Below are positions 10,153 to 22,300 of a stretch of DNA of 64,000 nucleotides, one piece after another. The notes beneath the pieces are model-generated. The model ran no database searches. It was not told where the DNA came from and saw only the letters and a program-made list of their open reading frames with translations. The first letter of the stretch is position 1; each line of letters opens with the position of its first letter. The position numbers and the translations under genes are program-made. Origin of the DNA: Daphnia pulex (Eukaryota; Arthropoda; Branchiopoda; Diplostraca; Daphniidae); contig NC_060018.1 of the NCBI RefSeq assembly GCF_021134715.1, positions 5,039,501 to 5,103,500 on the forward strand, in the 5' to 3' direction.

Positions 10153-10700
10153 CTTAAGTGTATGTATGTATGTGATTGTAAAATGTGGTGGAATTGTGGG
10201 TGGAGGTGGGACAATAAAGCAATTCCTTTTAATGTTTTTGTTTGCTGTGTCTTATAATTTATAATAAAATAATGTTTAGTTCAAATTTGTATATTTTTTA
10301 CAACTTTGAAGTTTTACATAAGTTATTGGCAATAGACTGATCAACTCCAGACCCTTCAAATAAACTTATGTGATAAACCATACACTATCTGCAACTCATT
10401 TGTTACACCAACTAATGTTAAAAACAGAGCTAGTAACATTAAAAATTTTTAGTAAACACCACATGTCTCTTTCGTTACTTGCCCTGTAAATGAAGTTTGT
10501 CCAAACACTAGAATATGTCGGAATACAGAGCGACTAGAGCAATAGGTCACCTCCAACATGCGAAATAGGAAAGATCCAAAAAAATAAGAAATCGTCGCAA
10601 CGTCTTAGGGCTTTTAGGTGGCAAGAGAAGTCGTACACAATGATCACCCAGGTTTTAAAAAAATTGATTTCCCTATTAAAGATCAACAATTCCCAGTGAC

Positions 10701-11613
10701 TAGTAACTATTAAGATATGACCGACAAATCTGAACATAGTTATAATATTTAGGAACGTCCCTGTAGTAAGTTGGAGAAGCGGAAGGTGTGGTGTAATATT
10801 CAGGTGCCTTAGTGGTGTTGTAACTCGGATTGAGTAATACTTCGGAGCTTCGGTGTAGTTGGTCGGAGCAGCGTAAGTAGTGTTATAATACTCAGGTGCC
10901 TTGGTAGTTACATAGGGGCCTCGGTGTAGTATCTAGGTGTAGCGTAGGTTGTGGTGTAGTAAACTGAAGCCTAGGTGTAGTATTCCAATTCAACGTAGTA
11001 CGAAGGAGCAGCCGCTGTGTAGAAGTTGGGGCTGCGTAGTACTTGGTCGCCTCAGTCGTAGTTGTGTAGCTTAGGGCAGAGTAATACTTCGGGGATTCGG
11101 TGTAGCGGCTCGGGGAAGCAAGCACAAGTTGTGGTGTAATACTCTGGAGCCTTGTTGGTGTAGTACTTGGGCGGCTCGGTGTAGTATTCAGCCGCTTTGG
11201 TGGTGTAATAAGTTGGAGCCTCGGTGTAGTACGTTTGATGATGTAACTCGGGGCAGCATCAGCTGCGGTGTAATACTCTGGAGCCTTGGTGGTGTAGTAA
11301 TTGTGTGCCTCGGTGTAGTAACCGGTTCTTGCGAATGTTGTCGTTGTGTAGTAAGGCGGCGGCGTGGTGCTTAGGTATCCGCTATACCCAGGAGACATCG
11401 GTACACCAGTGATCGACCCAGCCTTCAACGATACGGCAAACGGTAACATCACGACATCACAATCAACTATGCGGTAAATAATTTGAACATTAATATTCAA
11501 TATGTTACACAAACAGATAAAAAACAAATAATTTATACAAACTCCGTGAAACAGAATATTTACCCGATTGCGTACTGATAATACGACGAAGAATGCACTT
11601 GGTAACAGTGCAC
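10701..11613 (-). pseudogene. Tyr-rich gene unit C, right arm
   Basis: Reverse-complement copy of 2805-3717 with the same frameshifts. The identical lesions show the gene was already dead, or that the arms have been homogenised since. Confidence 0.75.
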
Positions 11614-12814
11614 TGCAGTTTTTCATCCATGATACTTTGCCAGTATTGTTCTCTCCAGCCAATCGCCCTAATACAACAGCATGGTGATAATGTTCCACAC
11701 AACAGCGACCCAATTTGATATCACAAAAGAACGTAACATCTCCAACCTAATGAAAAATAAAGTCCAAACCCAATAATTAGAATCTCATTTAACAAGAACT
11801 TCATATACTATCTAACAACAACATCAGAGCAGTCAATGTTGGTCAAGTTGTAATCACAATAGTACAATTAATATGAAATAAAATGTTCAAGGATTCTTAC
11901 CAACCAAACATTCGATCGTGCTTCAAGCTCGGTATTGACTCGATAACCACCAAAATCTCCTCTATTTCCAAACCAAAAGCAACAGACGTGTTTGCGTCCC
12001 AACCGACATGCAACGACGACATGGTCAGTTTAAATCTGGTGAAAAAATTTTTAGATTTTAATTAACATCGCCAAAACATGTACAGAAATAACTGTTTACC
12101 TTTTGACCATTGTTTAAGGTCAATGCGAACTTGTAATCTTCCAAAATTGCACCCTCAACATTGGCTTTGGGCAACACATTAACACTTTCCACTTTCCCCT
12201 TCTCGGTTGTCGATTGGCTCAAATATTTGGGAGAACGGAGAACTCGACCTATGTTACCGCCATCGATGTTGCGGAACAGCGCTACGTGCTCGTGGGCATC
12301 TTTAAGGGCACCGCTCAGGGATTGGAAAAGATTTTCGTTTAACACCTAACAAGAAAATAAAGGCCATTTTTAGAGAATTCGTAGAACTAATTCACAGAAA
12401 TAAATTGTTAGCAGTTTAAATAGGCTCTTAAGACACTATCGAGCAGGAAGATTATCAAAGTTATTCAACATTCAAAAGGTGTAATCATTGAGACTTTTAA
12501 AGACAAATTTCGTTTGGCATAAACTGTTTACCTGTGACAATAAAGCACTTGTCGTAGGTGATGGTACGGCCATCGTCAAGTGCGGCTTGCCGACCGACAA
12601 TGTCAAGTTTAACGGCGCGGTGTACACGTACGAATGTGTTATCTTTGCTATTGAATTCGACGCGATTGCAGTCGAATTTGTCTTGTTCGAAAGACAGACA
12701 AGGAAGGAAAACAAGTCATTAGTACATGTTGCACAAAATTACAATAATAGAGAACTCACCTTCACTCTTTGCCGTTACACTGTTTGAAACGAAGTTTATT
12801 CGAAACTTCGGGGC
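11614..12814 (-). pseudogene. AIFM1: AIFM1 unprocessed pseudogene, right arm
   Basis: Mirror of 1604-2800, with the same premature TGA after the LRFKQCNGKE segment, the same frameshifts and the same missing NAD-binding block. Confidence 0.85.
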
Positions 12815-13383
12815 TGCCGTGTTGGTGATTTCTGTCGTACTTGGGCGATCCAATGTAGAATTCGACAGCTTTGGTAATGTAATAAGCTGGAGCCTCGGTG
12901 TCGTAGGTTGGGGCAGCATACGTAGTTGCGTAGTCTCAGTAGGTGCCTCGGTGTAGTACTCTAGCGCTTTGGTAGTGTAGCTCGAGGAGCAGCACAAGTT
13001 GTGGTGTAATAATCTCGATCCTTGGTGATTTAACTGTAAACCCAACAGTGCAACCTCGGTGTAGTATCTGGTCGTTGCGTATGTTGTTGAGTAATAAGGT
13101 GGTGGCGTTGCGGTTTGGTATCCGCCTTATCCAGGAGACGTCGGTACACCAGTGGTCGACCCAGACATCGACGATACAACAACCAATAGCAGCATGACGG
13201 CATAGTTAACTACACAATATTAAATATTCAACATTAACGGACATATTATCAAATAGAAAAAATGGAAATTGATACAAAATTCCATGTAGAAATACAGATT
13301 TTTTACCCGTGATTGCGACCTGGTAATACGACGAAGAATGCAGTTGTTGCCGGGTCGGAGATGCTCACTCGATGGACTTCTGT
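12815..13383 (-). pseudogene. Tyr-rich gene unit B, right arm
   Basis: Mirror of 1035-1603 with the same ATG-to-ACG change and early TAA. Confidence 0.7.
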
Positions 13384-13645
13384 TGCCTTTTCTCTTTCCT
13401 TTTGAAAGATTTTCTCTCGTGGTCGACATCAACGATACAACACCCAACAGCAACACAATGCCATAATTAACTATGCAATAAACAATAGGAAATTATTTTT
13501 CGAAGGTAACTAGTCGTATCAACAACTAATAACAAGATAGAATAGATTTACGACTCGAAATAAAAATGAACATTTACCCATGATTGCGAACTGATATTAC
13601 GACGAAATATGGAGTTGTTACCGTGTCGGAGATGCTCACTCGACT
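13384..13645 (-). pseudogene. Tyr-rich gene unit A, right arm
   Basis: Mirror of 773-1034: start exon at 13578-13581, signal-peptide exon beginning at 13470, then fused to the leader of unit B. Confidence 0.6.
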
Positions 13646-13677
13646 GATCCCTGTCAACTTTTCTCTCGCCTTTTATA
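13642..13677 (-). promoter_or_regulatory. TATA + Inr core promoter of Tyr-rich gene (right arm)
   Basis: Exact mirror of 741-776: TATAAAAG on the minus strand at 13670-13677 and TCAGTC at 13642-13647. Confidence 0.7.
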
Positions 13678-14417
13678 CAATTTTTTCTCACCCCTCCTCT
13701 TAAGCCTAATGGCTATTTTACCTTTTTGATAATGAAGCAAAACGTCCCGTTCTCACCCAACCTCTACACCAATGCCTGACACCTTTTACGTAATGATATC
13801 CATGACCTTCGATTGAAATGCAAACTGGCCTTTTTTTCTGCAGGTGACTTTGCCGGGGATGGGTCTGCAATAACCAATATCAAAATGAATACCAAATAGC
13901 TTACACTTGCGGCTATTGTACCTTTTTGATAATGAAGCAACACGTGTCATTCTCGTTTCTCACCCAACCTCTACCACTGCATGACACGTTTTACGTAATG
14001 ATCTCCGTGACCTTCGAGCGTCAAGGTCATAGAAACCGGCCTTTTTTCTTTCTGCAGGTTGACGTTGCTGGGGATGGGTCTACAAAAACCAATATCAAAA
14101 TAAATATCAAATCATAAATGATAATGGCTTAAATTTTAGTCACTTTAAAAATACCACATTTGACATTTGAGTCATTTGACTCGTTTCTTCGGTGAATGAA
14201 TAAATCTTCCATTTCGAACCGTTTGAAGGACAGTCGGTTTTTTTAAATATTCTACTGCAAACTTTTCTAAGTTTCAAACACATAATCCTTGCACCTGCGG
14301 TCGGAGAAGAAAATCTAAAAAAAAAAAAAAACGATAAAAAAAGGTAAATTATTAATATAAAAAAGTACAAATCAAAGCTTCTCATAAAACGGTTGAATAA
14401 AATCAATAAAATAAGAA

Positions 14418-17400
14418 ATTAGACGCAATTGCTAAAGTTCGATAGACTGTCAGAGTTCGTCCGCTACGTTTACAACGCATAACTCAAAAATGAACTTAAA
14501 TGATCCTATGTAACCATCCAGGAGAAGCGGGGGGAATCGTATTTCCATAACTGATTTAGGGGTATCTAAAACGCAAATCAAATGATTGATTGACAATACC
14601 TGAACTCAGAGCTATGGATTTTGTAACCGCAAATCAACAATGAGATCCTGCTAGCAGCTATTTAACATAAATGAATAACATTTACAGGAGCTACCCTTAC
14701 CCTGTCTTTTACATTGACAGGTCTACCATCTTGAATAGTTGATTACCGCCAGAACCTATCGCGTGTCGTTTGATGCTGCATGAACAAAAGGGAAAAAAAA
14801 TTTCAACCTGTTACATAACCAACGCGTTTCTGCCACAGTAAAGTCTGCGCAAGTAAAACAATGTTTTGACACTCGCTTTGTTTTCGTTGCTAAGCAGTAA
14901 AATGTGATGAAATTTGGGTTTTGCTCTTCACACGGAATGTAGACGGAAAGGATTCGGCTCGGATATGTAAAGGATCGTTGGCTGCTGAAAAATTCACATT
15001 ATTTTCTGCGAAAGCAAAAGCTTCATGTCGTATATAGCATTACCTTTTTTAATATTTTCTTTTTTTCATTTGGTTTAGCGTTTCGTTCATTGACTCCTTG
15101 TCACCAAAACCCTTCAATGGACAACACCTCCGCGTCATCTGGGTAATACAAACAATTGAATTAGTAGCTTTAGCAATTTGACTAACGTGTAATTACGTAC
15201 TCTCGTTTAAGCCTCGATTGAATGGCAACCCTAAAGGTTTCAGGATTGTCCGGGCCGCTCAAAGGAGGCGTTGTTCTAGATTTAAATTCTTATTTTAACA
15301 GACCGTCCGGTTCAAACTGCTGCCAGTCAAGCAGGGGGAGACACTGCCCGACTGACTCGACCAGGGAGATTGCCCGCCCATGGTTAAGAGAAACCGGAAA
15401 AAGAGCGAAGAGGGCCGAGGAACAGTTTTTAAGAGAGCAATGCATCATAGTAGGCTTCCGGCTTAGACTCATGACCCTCCAACAGATTTCATCGAATCAT
15501 GCGCCTTGCAAGTCCCTGTTTGACCAAACATCTCCCTTCCTCCTGGTTGTCGCAGCGAGTGAGTGACCACCGGCGGGCGTTGGTTAGTGGTTATTTAGGG
15601 AAACGGGGCCACTGAAGAAGGGAGCCCAGATATGCACTTGTAATTTATAAACTTATATAAAATTTATAGATCTTGAAATTCAGCGCGGCCAACCACTCGT
15701 CATTTCCCACCAATTGATAAAGTCTATCGAACAGCGGCGAGGGTAAACCTGAAAAGATAATTAAGAGATAATTAGGAATGCAGTAAATTAATAAGATAAG
15801 GGGAAGATACCGGGAACAAATCTGCCATAGTTGTTGGAGGAATAAGATCATTATTTTCTCCTCACCTTCTCTTCATAAGTTAACCTGAAATAAAAATAAA
15901 TATTCTCATTAGATCACAATAACAATAACACAATAACATTTCCATTACTTATGAAGGACTTCTACAACATTATCTACAATGTTTTATAAAACTAACAGGA
16001 ATTTAAAGTGTGTGGTGAAGCTAAAACATTTTTAGCATAACAATAAAGACAGTAAATAAAAATTTTAAAAAACCAAACTAAATTTTCTCGTTTCATTTTA
16101 ATATGTTATGTGACTTGCAGAAACTACTCTCTTGAACAGTGTCATAAATTTGAATCCATCACAGACTTTAACGGATGGGAAACAAATTGAAAGGAGTGCC
16201 AATTTTGAACAGCAAAAATTCCCTGATTGGACTAAAACCCTCCCATCCTGGTTATCACAGTGGAAGCATAACTAACAACTGGATTATTAGGAGTGAAGGG
16301 GAAATGGCAACAGAAAACAAGGGAGGCCAGGTAGCACATTAATTTATCAAATCATATTACCATCAAATTATGATCTTGCACCAAGTGTTCTCTTCCGTTC
16401 ATGGCAAGATCAGAATAATCACATGTTGCCTTGTTGCTTGTCGGCAAATGATCAATGATCAATACTAAGGGAATACAAAGACTTTATCCATCAAAGCTTA
16501 AATATCTATGCAAAAAATGTCACATAACTTACAATTTAGAGAATTCCACGGTGTTCAGTGAAAACTCACTTCCTCCAGACTCCAGTCCAGAACAAAATGA
16601 CGTGCAACATGCTGTCTGCAACGATTTCAATGGCTGAAACTTGTTGGCAATGCGCCATCTAGGGACAAAAAAAAACATTCACGTTAAAAAACTGCCATTC
16701 GAATTTTCTGCACAATGTCCGTCATTCATTCAGGCCAAAAAAATAGGACCTGAATGTCGTTTTTTAAGTAGTTCAGGCCCATTAATTTTAAATTTTAAGG
16801 CGTTAAGGGCTTAAGGCCCACTAATTTTAAACTTCAATTACACAAGATTCGCTTAATGTCGTTTTTTGCCCAAATTTTCGCAGTAGATAGGTGAAAACTG
16901 TCAAGATATTTGCTTGACTTAACGAAACTTCTCCATATAAAGTTTCCAATGATCAGTAAAAAATTGTTGTTTAACGATCTCGGTCTCCGCTTCACCATTC
17001 ATATACAAAACTGTGTTACAAATCGTTTAACTCGTATATAGATTTCAAGTAATAGAATTTGAAAGAGAAGGAATGCGATGAAAAATGAACTAACTTTACA
17101 AGCTACCAAAATTTCCTAACTTCACTTCTCGCTACTGGCGATGTTATGTTATTCAATTGAAAAATTTGACATTTTAAAAAAGGAAAATCAAACGTTAACG
17201 TAAAAATGTGTCTGCTTGAACGCTGTAAAAATTATTGTTTCGTATTTTTTAATATTTATTGAATTAACTAGAATAAAGCGCGAAGGAAATGAGGTAGCTG
17301 TCAGGATAAAAACAAAAGAAATCGAAGAAGTAATTTACCGTTATTTATGTGCAGATTCGTTATTTTTCAATAGATGACGGGTAGAGTCTTCGCAAGGAAG

Positions 17401-18420
17401 AAATTGAAATAAACTGGAAAATAACCCGATCCATTCACAACCACATCAGAGAGGACCACGCCTAGATAACAAGGAAAGAAAAAACATATTACACTTTGTT
17501 GTATGCGGCAGTTTTCATTGTTCTTAATTAATTAATTGATCCGAAAAAACAATAACGCCAGCGGAGGTCTGAAAAGGAGCTTTTCGTTTTGGATTTTTAG
17601 CAATTGTGGAGATTTTCTAAAGCAGATAAGATGGCAAACCCATCCCTCCCTCAAAATCTAAGCTAATAATGATAGCCTAAGCCTAGTAATCCAAGCTTTC
17701 TCTATGAAAGAAAATAACATTTTGATGGCATCAAATAGAGTTCAAAATTTTTGAAGGAAGAATAATACTTGTCTGTCAATGAATTATTTGTAGAAAACTT
17801 ATTCGGAAAAAACAACAAGTGTCCACGCTGGGGTAAGTGACCTACCAACATCAATAGAAACTCCAGATAATTATGATGAATACTAATTAAGAATGTAGAG
17901 GCATTCTAAGAATTGTGAGTAAGCTATTATGGATGTTAACCTGTATTAACAGGATGAAGCATTGGTAGGCTACTTTGAGGCTAGTTGCCTTTCGCGTTCC
18001 TTCCTACACTTTATAATAAGAAATCTGAAAGGATATCTAACAATTCTAACACACATACGAAATAAATCACATCACAAACAAAAAGTTGCACAGAAATAAA
18101 CTTGAATTTACTTATGAATTCATCGGTAATTTTCATGGAAAAATAGGAAAACTTGTGACAACCACTCAACAAGACAACAATCCGCCATCACATGAAAAAC
18201 GAGCGACACGAATGTCATCTATTGAGCACTTCTGACACTCCAACACAAATGTTTTCACCACACTGGTTATCGGGGTAAGTTATCTGGTTATCTGGGCAGC
18301 TGGGCTGCAGTTCTGTATCTGCCATGTAACTTAAAGCAATTCAGTTCTTTTTTCTTTAGCTACTTGTAGAATTTGAACAGCGCACATTTATGGTCGTCGC
18401 TATTGCAACGTCAGGCTGAC
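14418..18420. other. Gene-free stretch, nothing recognised
   Basis: About 4 kb without a supported gene. A locally GC-richer block at 15222-15600 contains a 114-residue open frame rich in Arg/Glu (residues such as REIARPWLRETGKRAKR) with no recognised domain. On the minus strand an acceptor TTATCTTTTCAG ends at 15749 and opens a short frame (GLPSPLFDRLYQLVGNDEW) that ends at 15645. Neither connects to other exons that I can find. The remainder (15.9-18.4 kb) is AT-rich with scattered short repeats. Confidence 0.5.
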
Positions 18421-19076
18421 GTCTGACGTTGCGCTATCTATTCCTACATAACATATTCCTGGAGCGTTTAACGTTGCGCTATGCCGCTATCTCATACCTG
18501 AATCTCTAATCTTAATCTAATTCTACCACTGAGCCTCTCTTTATCACTTTGCTGAACTTACGTCAGGCCGCTAGGCGCTGTAGTCTAACGTTGCGCTATC
18601 CTATTGGGGTTGCTGACAGTAGAACTCCAAAGACAGAAGAACTCCACCGACATTAGAACCCCAATATTTTAAATAATTTTTAAGAATTTCTTTGTATGCG
18701 ACAATAGAACTCCAAAGAAATAAGAACTCCTTTTTTAAATATTATTAAAAATACCCGACAATAGAACTCCAGTGCCTGACAGTACGCGACAATAGAACTC
18801 CAATAATTTTTTTATTATTTTCATGTCCGACTATAGAACTCCAACGATTTTTAAAATATTTTCATACCCGAAAGTAGAACTCCATTGAATTTTAAGTATT
18901 TTAAATGTCCTTAAATAGAACTCCTTTACTGGAAGTTCTTTACTACCTTACTTCCAAGAGGCCCATTACTACACCCAACTACCCAAGATAGCGCAACGTC
19001 AGACTGCAGCGCACCTGACCGTAACATTAAAATATGAGTTGGCTGACGAAGTGAAGAATGATAGCGCAAAGTCAGA
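18421..19076. mobile_element. Repeat-built element with subterminal inverted GACGTTGCGCTATC motifs
   Basis: GTCTGACGTTGCGCTATC at 18421-18438 is matched exactly in reverse complement at 18987-19004. Related copies occur at 18469-18482 and 18583-18600 (same direction) and 19060-19076 (inverted). Between them lies the GAACTCC array. There is no coding capacity. The architecture (clustered inverted subterminal motifs around internal direct repeats) fits a non-autonomous DNA transposon, but terminal boundaries and target-site duplication were not identified. Confidence 0.5.
18615..18930 (+). repeat. GACAATAGAACTCCA repeat array, 41 bp period
   Basis: About ten GAACTCC (one GAACCCC) cores lie at 18622, 18639, 18656, 18708, 18724, 18764, 18795, 18836, 18877 and 18918. 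The last four are spaced exactly 41 bp apart and the first three exactly 17 bp apart. Many cores are preceded by GACAATA and followed by an AT-rich spacer such as TTTTTAAAATATTTTCAT. The same motif in reverse orientation fills the element at 6552-6857. Confidence 0.85.
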
Positions 19077-19385
19077 TTGATTCTCTCTGCATTTATAGGA
19101 GTTTATACATACTATGCTCTATGCAGGTAAATACCAACGTGCAACATTTTTACATTGCTCGTAAAATAGGGGACATGCCTTTTAGTAGCTTATAGCTATG
19201 ATAAGAAATTAGGAAAAATTTAAACAGATTACCAAATTTATACAAAAATGTTCTGCGTTTTACTGTTCGTATTCATTCACATTCAAAAAACAGAAATGCT
19301 TTACAAAATAAAAACTCAAACAAAACACTTAATAATTTTGTTGAAAAATTGCGTTGTAGTATTCGTGAATGTGTTTTGATCCAGT

Positions 19386-22300
19386 TCAAATTTTCTTTGG
19401 TACTCCTTCTTCATTAAACTCCTATATTGTTTTAAGAATCATGTTTTGTAAAACAGTTATCGTGAGTATGAAAAAATTTCTCAGAAAGCACTTACAACAC
19501 ATTTTCCGCTCAGACAATATGCCGGTTTCAGAAGATCACACAACGTTCCCGAGGGAAACCAACCCGTCTCGCCGATAGCTGCTGTAAGCGCACCAGACCG
19601 TGGATCACGGCAATGCACGACGCACGCGTCTTCGGTAAGTTCTATTTTTTTAGAAAGCAATTTTCAAAACAACCAAACGTTGAAAAGGGGAAATGATAAC
19701 GAACCAATCGACTGAATTCCATGATGAAGGTCCGACCAATGTTGCTGTCGACACACCTGGTTCGCAAATGTTGTCACGGGCTGATATTGTTGGCATTCCT
19801 AGACAAATTCGAACCAAGGTTAAATATAAAAATAAATCTGTTGGTTACATAAAAAGTATTACCTGTTCGTTTGGTATGCAAAGTTGAACGCTACTACTAG
19901 AACCCGAATTACAGGTCCCACTTTCGCAATCTCTTTGAACTAATCGTAAACCTTTTGACGACGTTAGACACCCTGAACGACACGAACTAATTGGCTTCCA
20001 GGGGCCCCAGCCACTCCTGCTTATAACGGATTGAGACACTGAGAAAAGATCGTCTGACATCACGAACTTGGCCGGTTCAGCAGGGGGATATGTAAAAATA
20101 GGTGACGGTGTATACACTGGAGTCGGGGCAAAAAGTTTTAAATTTTGTGAGAAGCCCATACGGGCTGGATAATAAGATTTGTCGCTGTATTTGAACGCCA
20201 TCGCTTTTTCTTGAGGAAATGAATAGTCGTAAATAATGTTGGATTCAGCTGGCTCTTCAGATCGACAAACGTCCGCGTGTAGTTGATGGACCGAATTGCT
20301 ATCACACGTGAATTCCTGTTTATAAAAAAACGTTACATATAAAACCGGCATCGGTAGCAAATTCTACTTTAGTTCACCTCGCATCTCCCAGAAAGGCAAA
20401 GAGTTGCCATCTTTTTGTCGTTTGTGTTTCGACCGTACTGGTTAGAGGTAGATCCAGTTTGGCATCGGGTACCATCAGGGTATATCCAGCCTGCAGCAGA
20501 CGTCAGTCCACCCGATCTCAAATAACACCACACTTGACACGATCGGTATGCTGTGGGGGGTGGTGGTGGATTCATTCCTCGATTAAAATTAATATTAAAC
20601 TTTTTGTTAATGATTAGGAAATATCTTACCATCTACACTGAGTTGCTGGATTCCTTTAGGAAGAATGGAAGAATTTTGTTGCGCAGCTTGATGGCAAACA
20701 TGATCAGAGTAATGCTGAATTGTTGTGCGAGTGACGTTGTAACAGAGCTAAATAGAAAATGTGAATTATTACGTGATTTTGGCAAATACGGAAATGCTTG
20801 AGTACTTGTGATCCATCACAAGTTTGATATCGCACGTTGTTGCACGGTAAACTAGCAAGAAAAAACGAACCGTTAATTTTTTTATAATTCAATGTTTTAC
20901 ATTAAACAAGAACTCACTGGTGTTTACAATTCTGAACTTGCGTGGAAATAGCCATACTCCCACTACTCAAAGAATTGATCCCGTACAGACATCCCGAAGC
21001 ACACGGTGTAACGACGGACCACAATGGATTTTCGCCGTTGTTGTACGTATTTTGATCAACGTCATAGTTCTGTAGTCGGACTCGAGATGTGCATCGACTT
21101 CTTCGACACCACTAATAATAATACATTTTTCAATTATAGCATCAAATTCAGAAATATAGCCAACAAACGTACCTTGCCTTCACCGCATGTCGTTCCTTCC
21201 AAAGCTGGATGTGCTGCATATGAAACTAATCTGCTGCCAATTTGACGGGCCAACCTCGTTGGAACACTCGTACAACGCAAATCACGACAAATTTCGTGCA
21301 ACGGTCTCTGAGGGCTTCTTCGACTTTCTCGGCCGTGCCTCAACATACCTAGATACAATATGATTACACTAATTATTCCCGACAAAGTAAAAAGAACTGT
21401 CATTAATGAAGACAAACATTGTTGATCAGCTGTAAAACGCTCGCCAGGCAGCGAGGTGGATGCGTTATGATCCAATCTCTGTGGAGTCCAACTGCGATCC
21501 CGCAAGCAACCTGCTTGCATCGTGCTGTAAAAAGCAACAGGTAAATGAAACATGCCAAAAAGCTAGCAGTTTGAAAATACTTGAGAAAGGCGTCTAAATA
21601 TTGTTTGCTACAGGGTGACCACTGCGTTTTGCCGCTACCAAGAGTGGGTGACATTAAGAAGCTGCCCGAGTCGCAGTCATTACCAGCCTCTCGTCCATCG
21701 TGTTTCATTCCAAGACTTAATTTTTGACAATGTGGTTAACTCGAGATTTTTTACATGTATCTAAGACTACGTTACCTGTGTCCTATTTCGTGAGCCACAA
21801 CGTAAACTGATTCAAAATGTCGCCCTTCGTTGACAGTACAACTGCTCGTTGCCGTACACATCCCGCCGATGGGCGCCAAACCTTCAATAAAATTTTAATA
21901 ATTTTATTACATCACTTTCAATTCAATTGATTTTCAATAATCTTACCAACAATCTGGTGAGTGGTGAATCCATCACGGCCGAGTGCAAAGAGATCGAGGC
22001 CGGTTAGCAATAGTGCGTGGTCCCAGTGGTCAGGATCGTGGTCGTCACTAGGATTTTCGCGATTTTGCCAATGGCTGTTGGTTTTAAAATTTATGGGTTA
22101 TTAGCAATCGAGTATAACGAAGAGAGAAAAAAAAAATGCAGACCAAAATCGGTTGAGATATCGGTCAATATCGTGGATTCCCTGCTTGCCAGGCATTGCG
22201 GTAGTCGTCCCGGATGATGAAACGGCTAAAATTGGCAGGAGATCAAGTGGCTGACGAGTCCACATTTCTAACCGCTGCACCTGAAAATCGATCTCACGGC

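Larger units (their letters stand above)
8040..14417. repeat. Right arm of giant inverted repeat
   Basis: This is the reverse-complement partner of 1-6950. It lacks the roughly 300 bp element found at 6552-6857 of the left arm. It has a 40 bp insertion near 10573-10613 and lacks about 60 bp of the segment matching 5580-5640. Sequence after 14417 has no partner in the window because the left arm is cut by the window edge, so the repeat may continue past 14417. Confidence 0.97.

Noticed and set aside
18615-18930. GAACTCC array as a CRISPR array
   Set aside because: The repeats are short and degenerate, the spacers are AT-rich and mutually similar, and spacing is 16-52 bp; it is a tandem/interspersed satellite inside an element.
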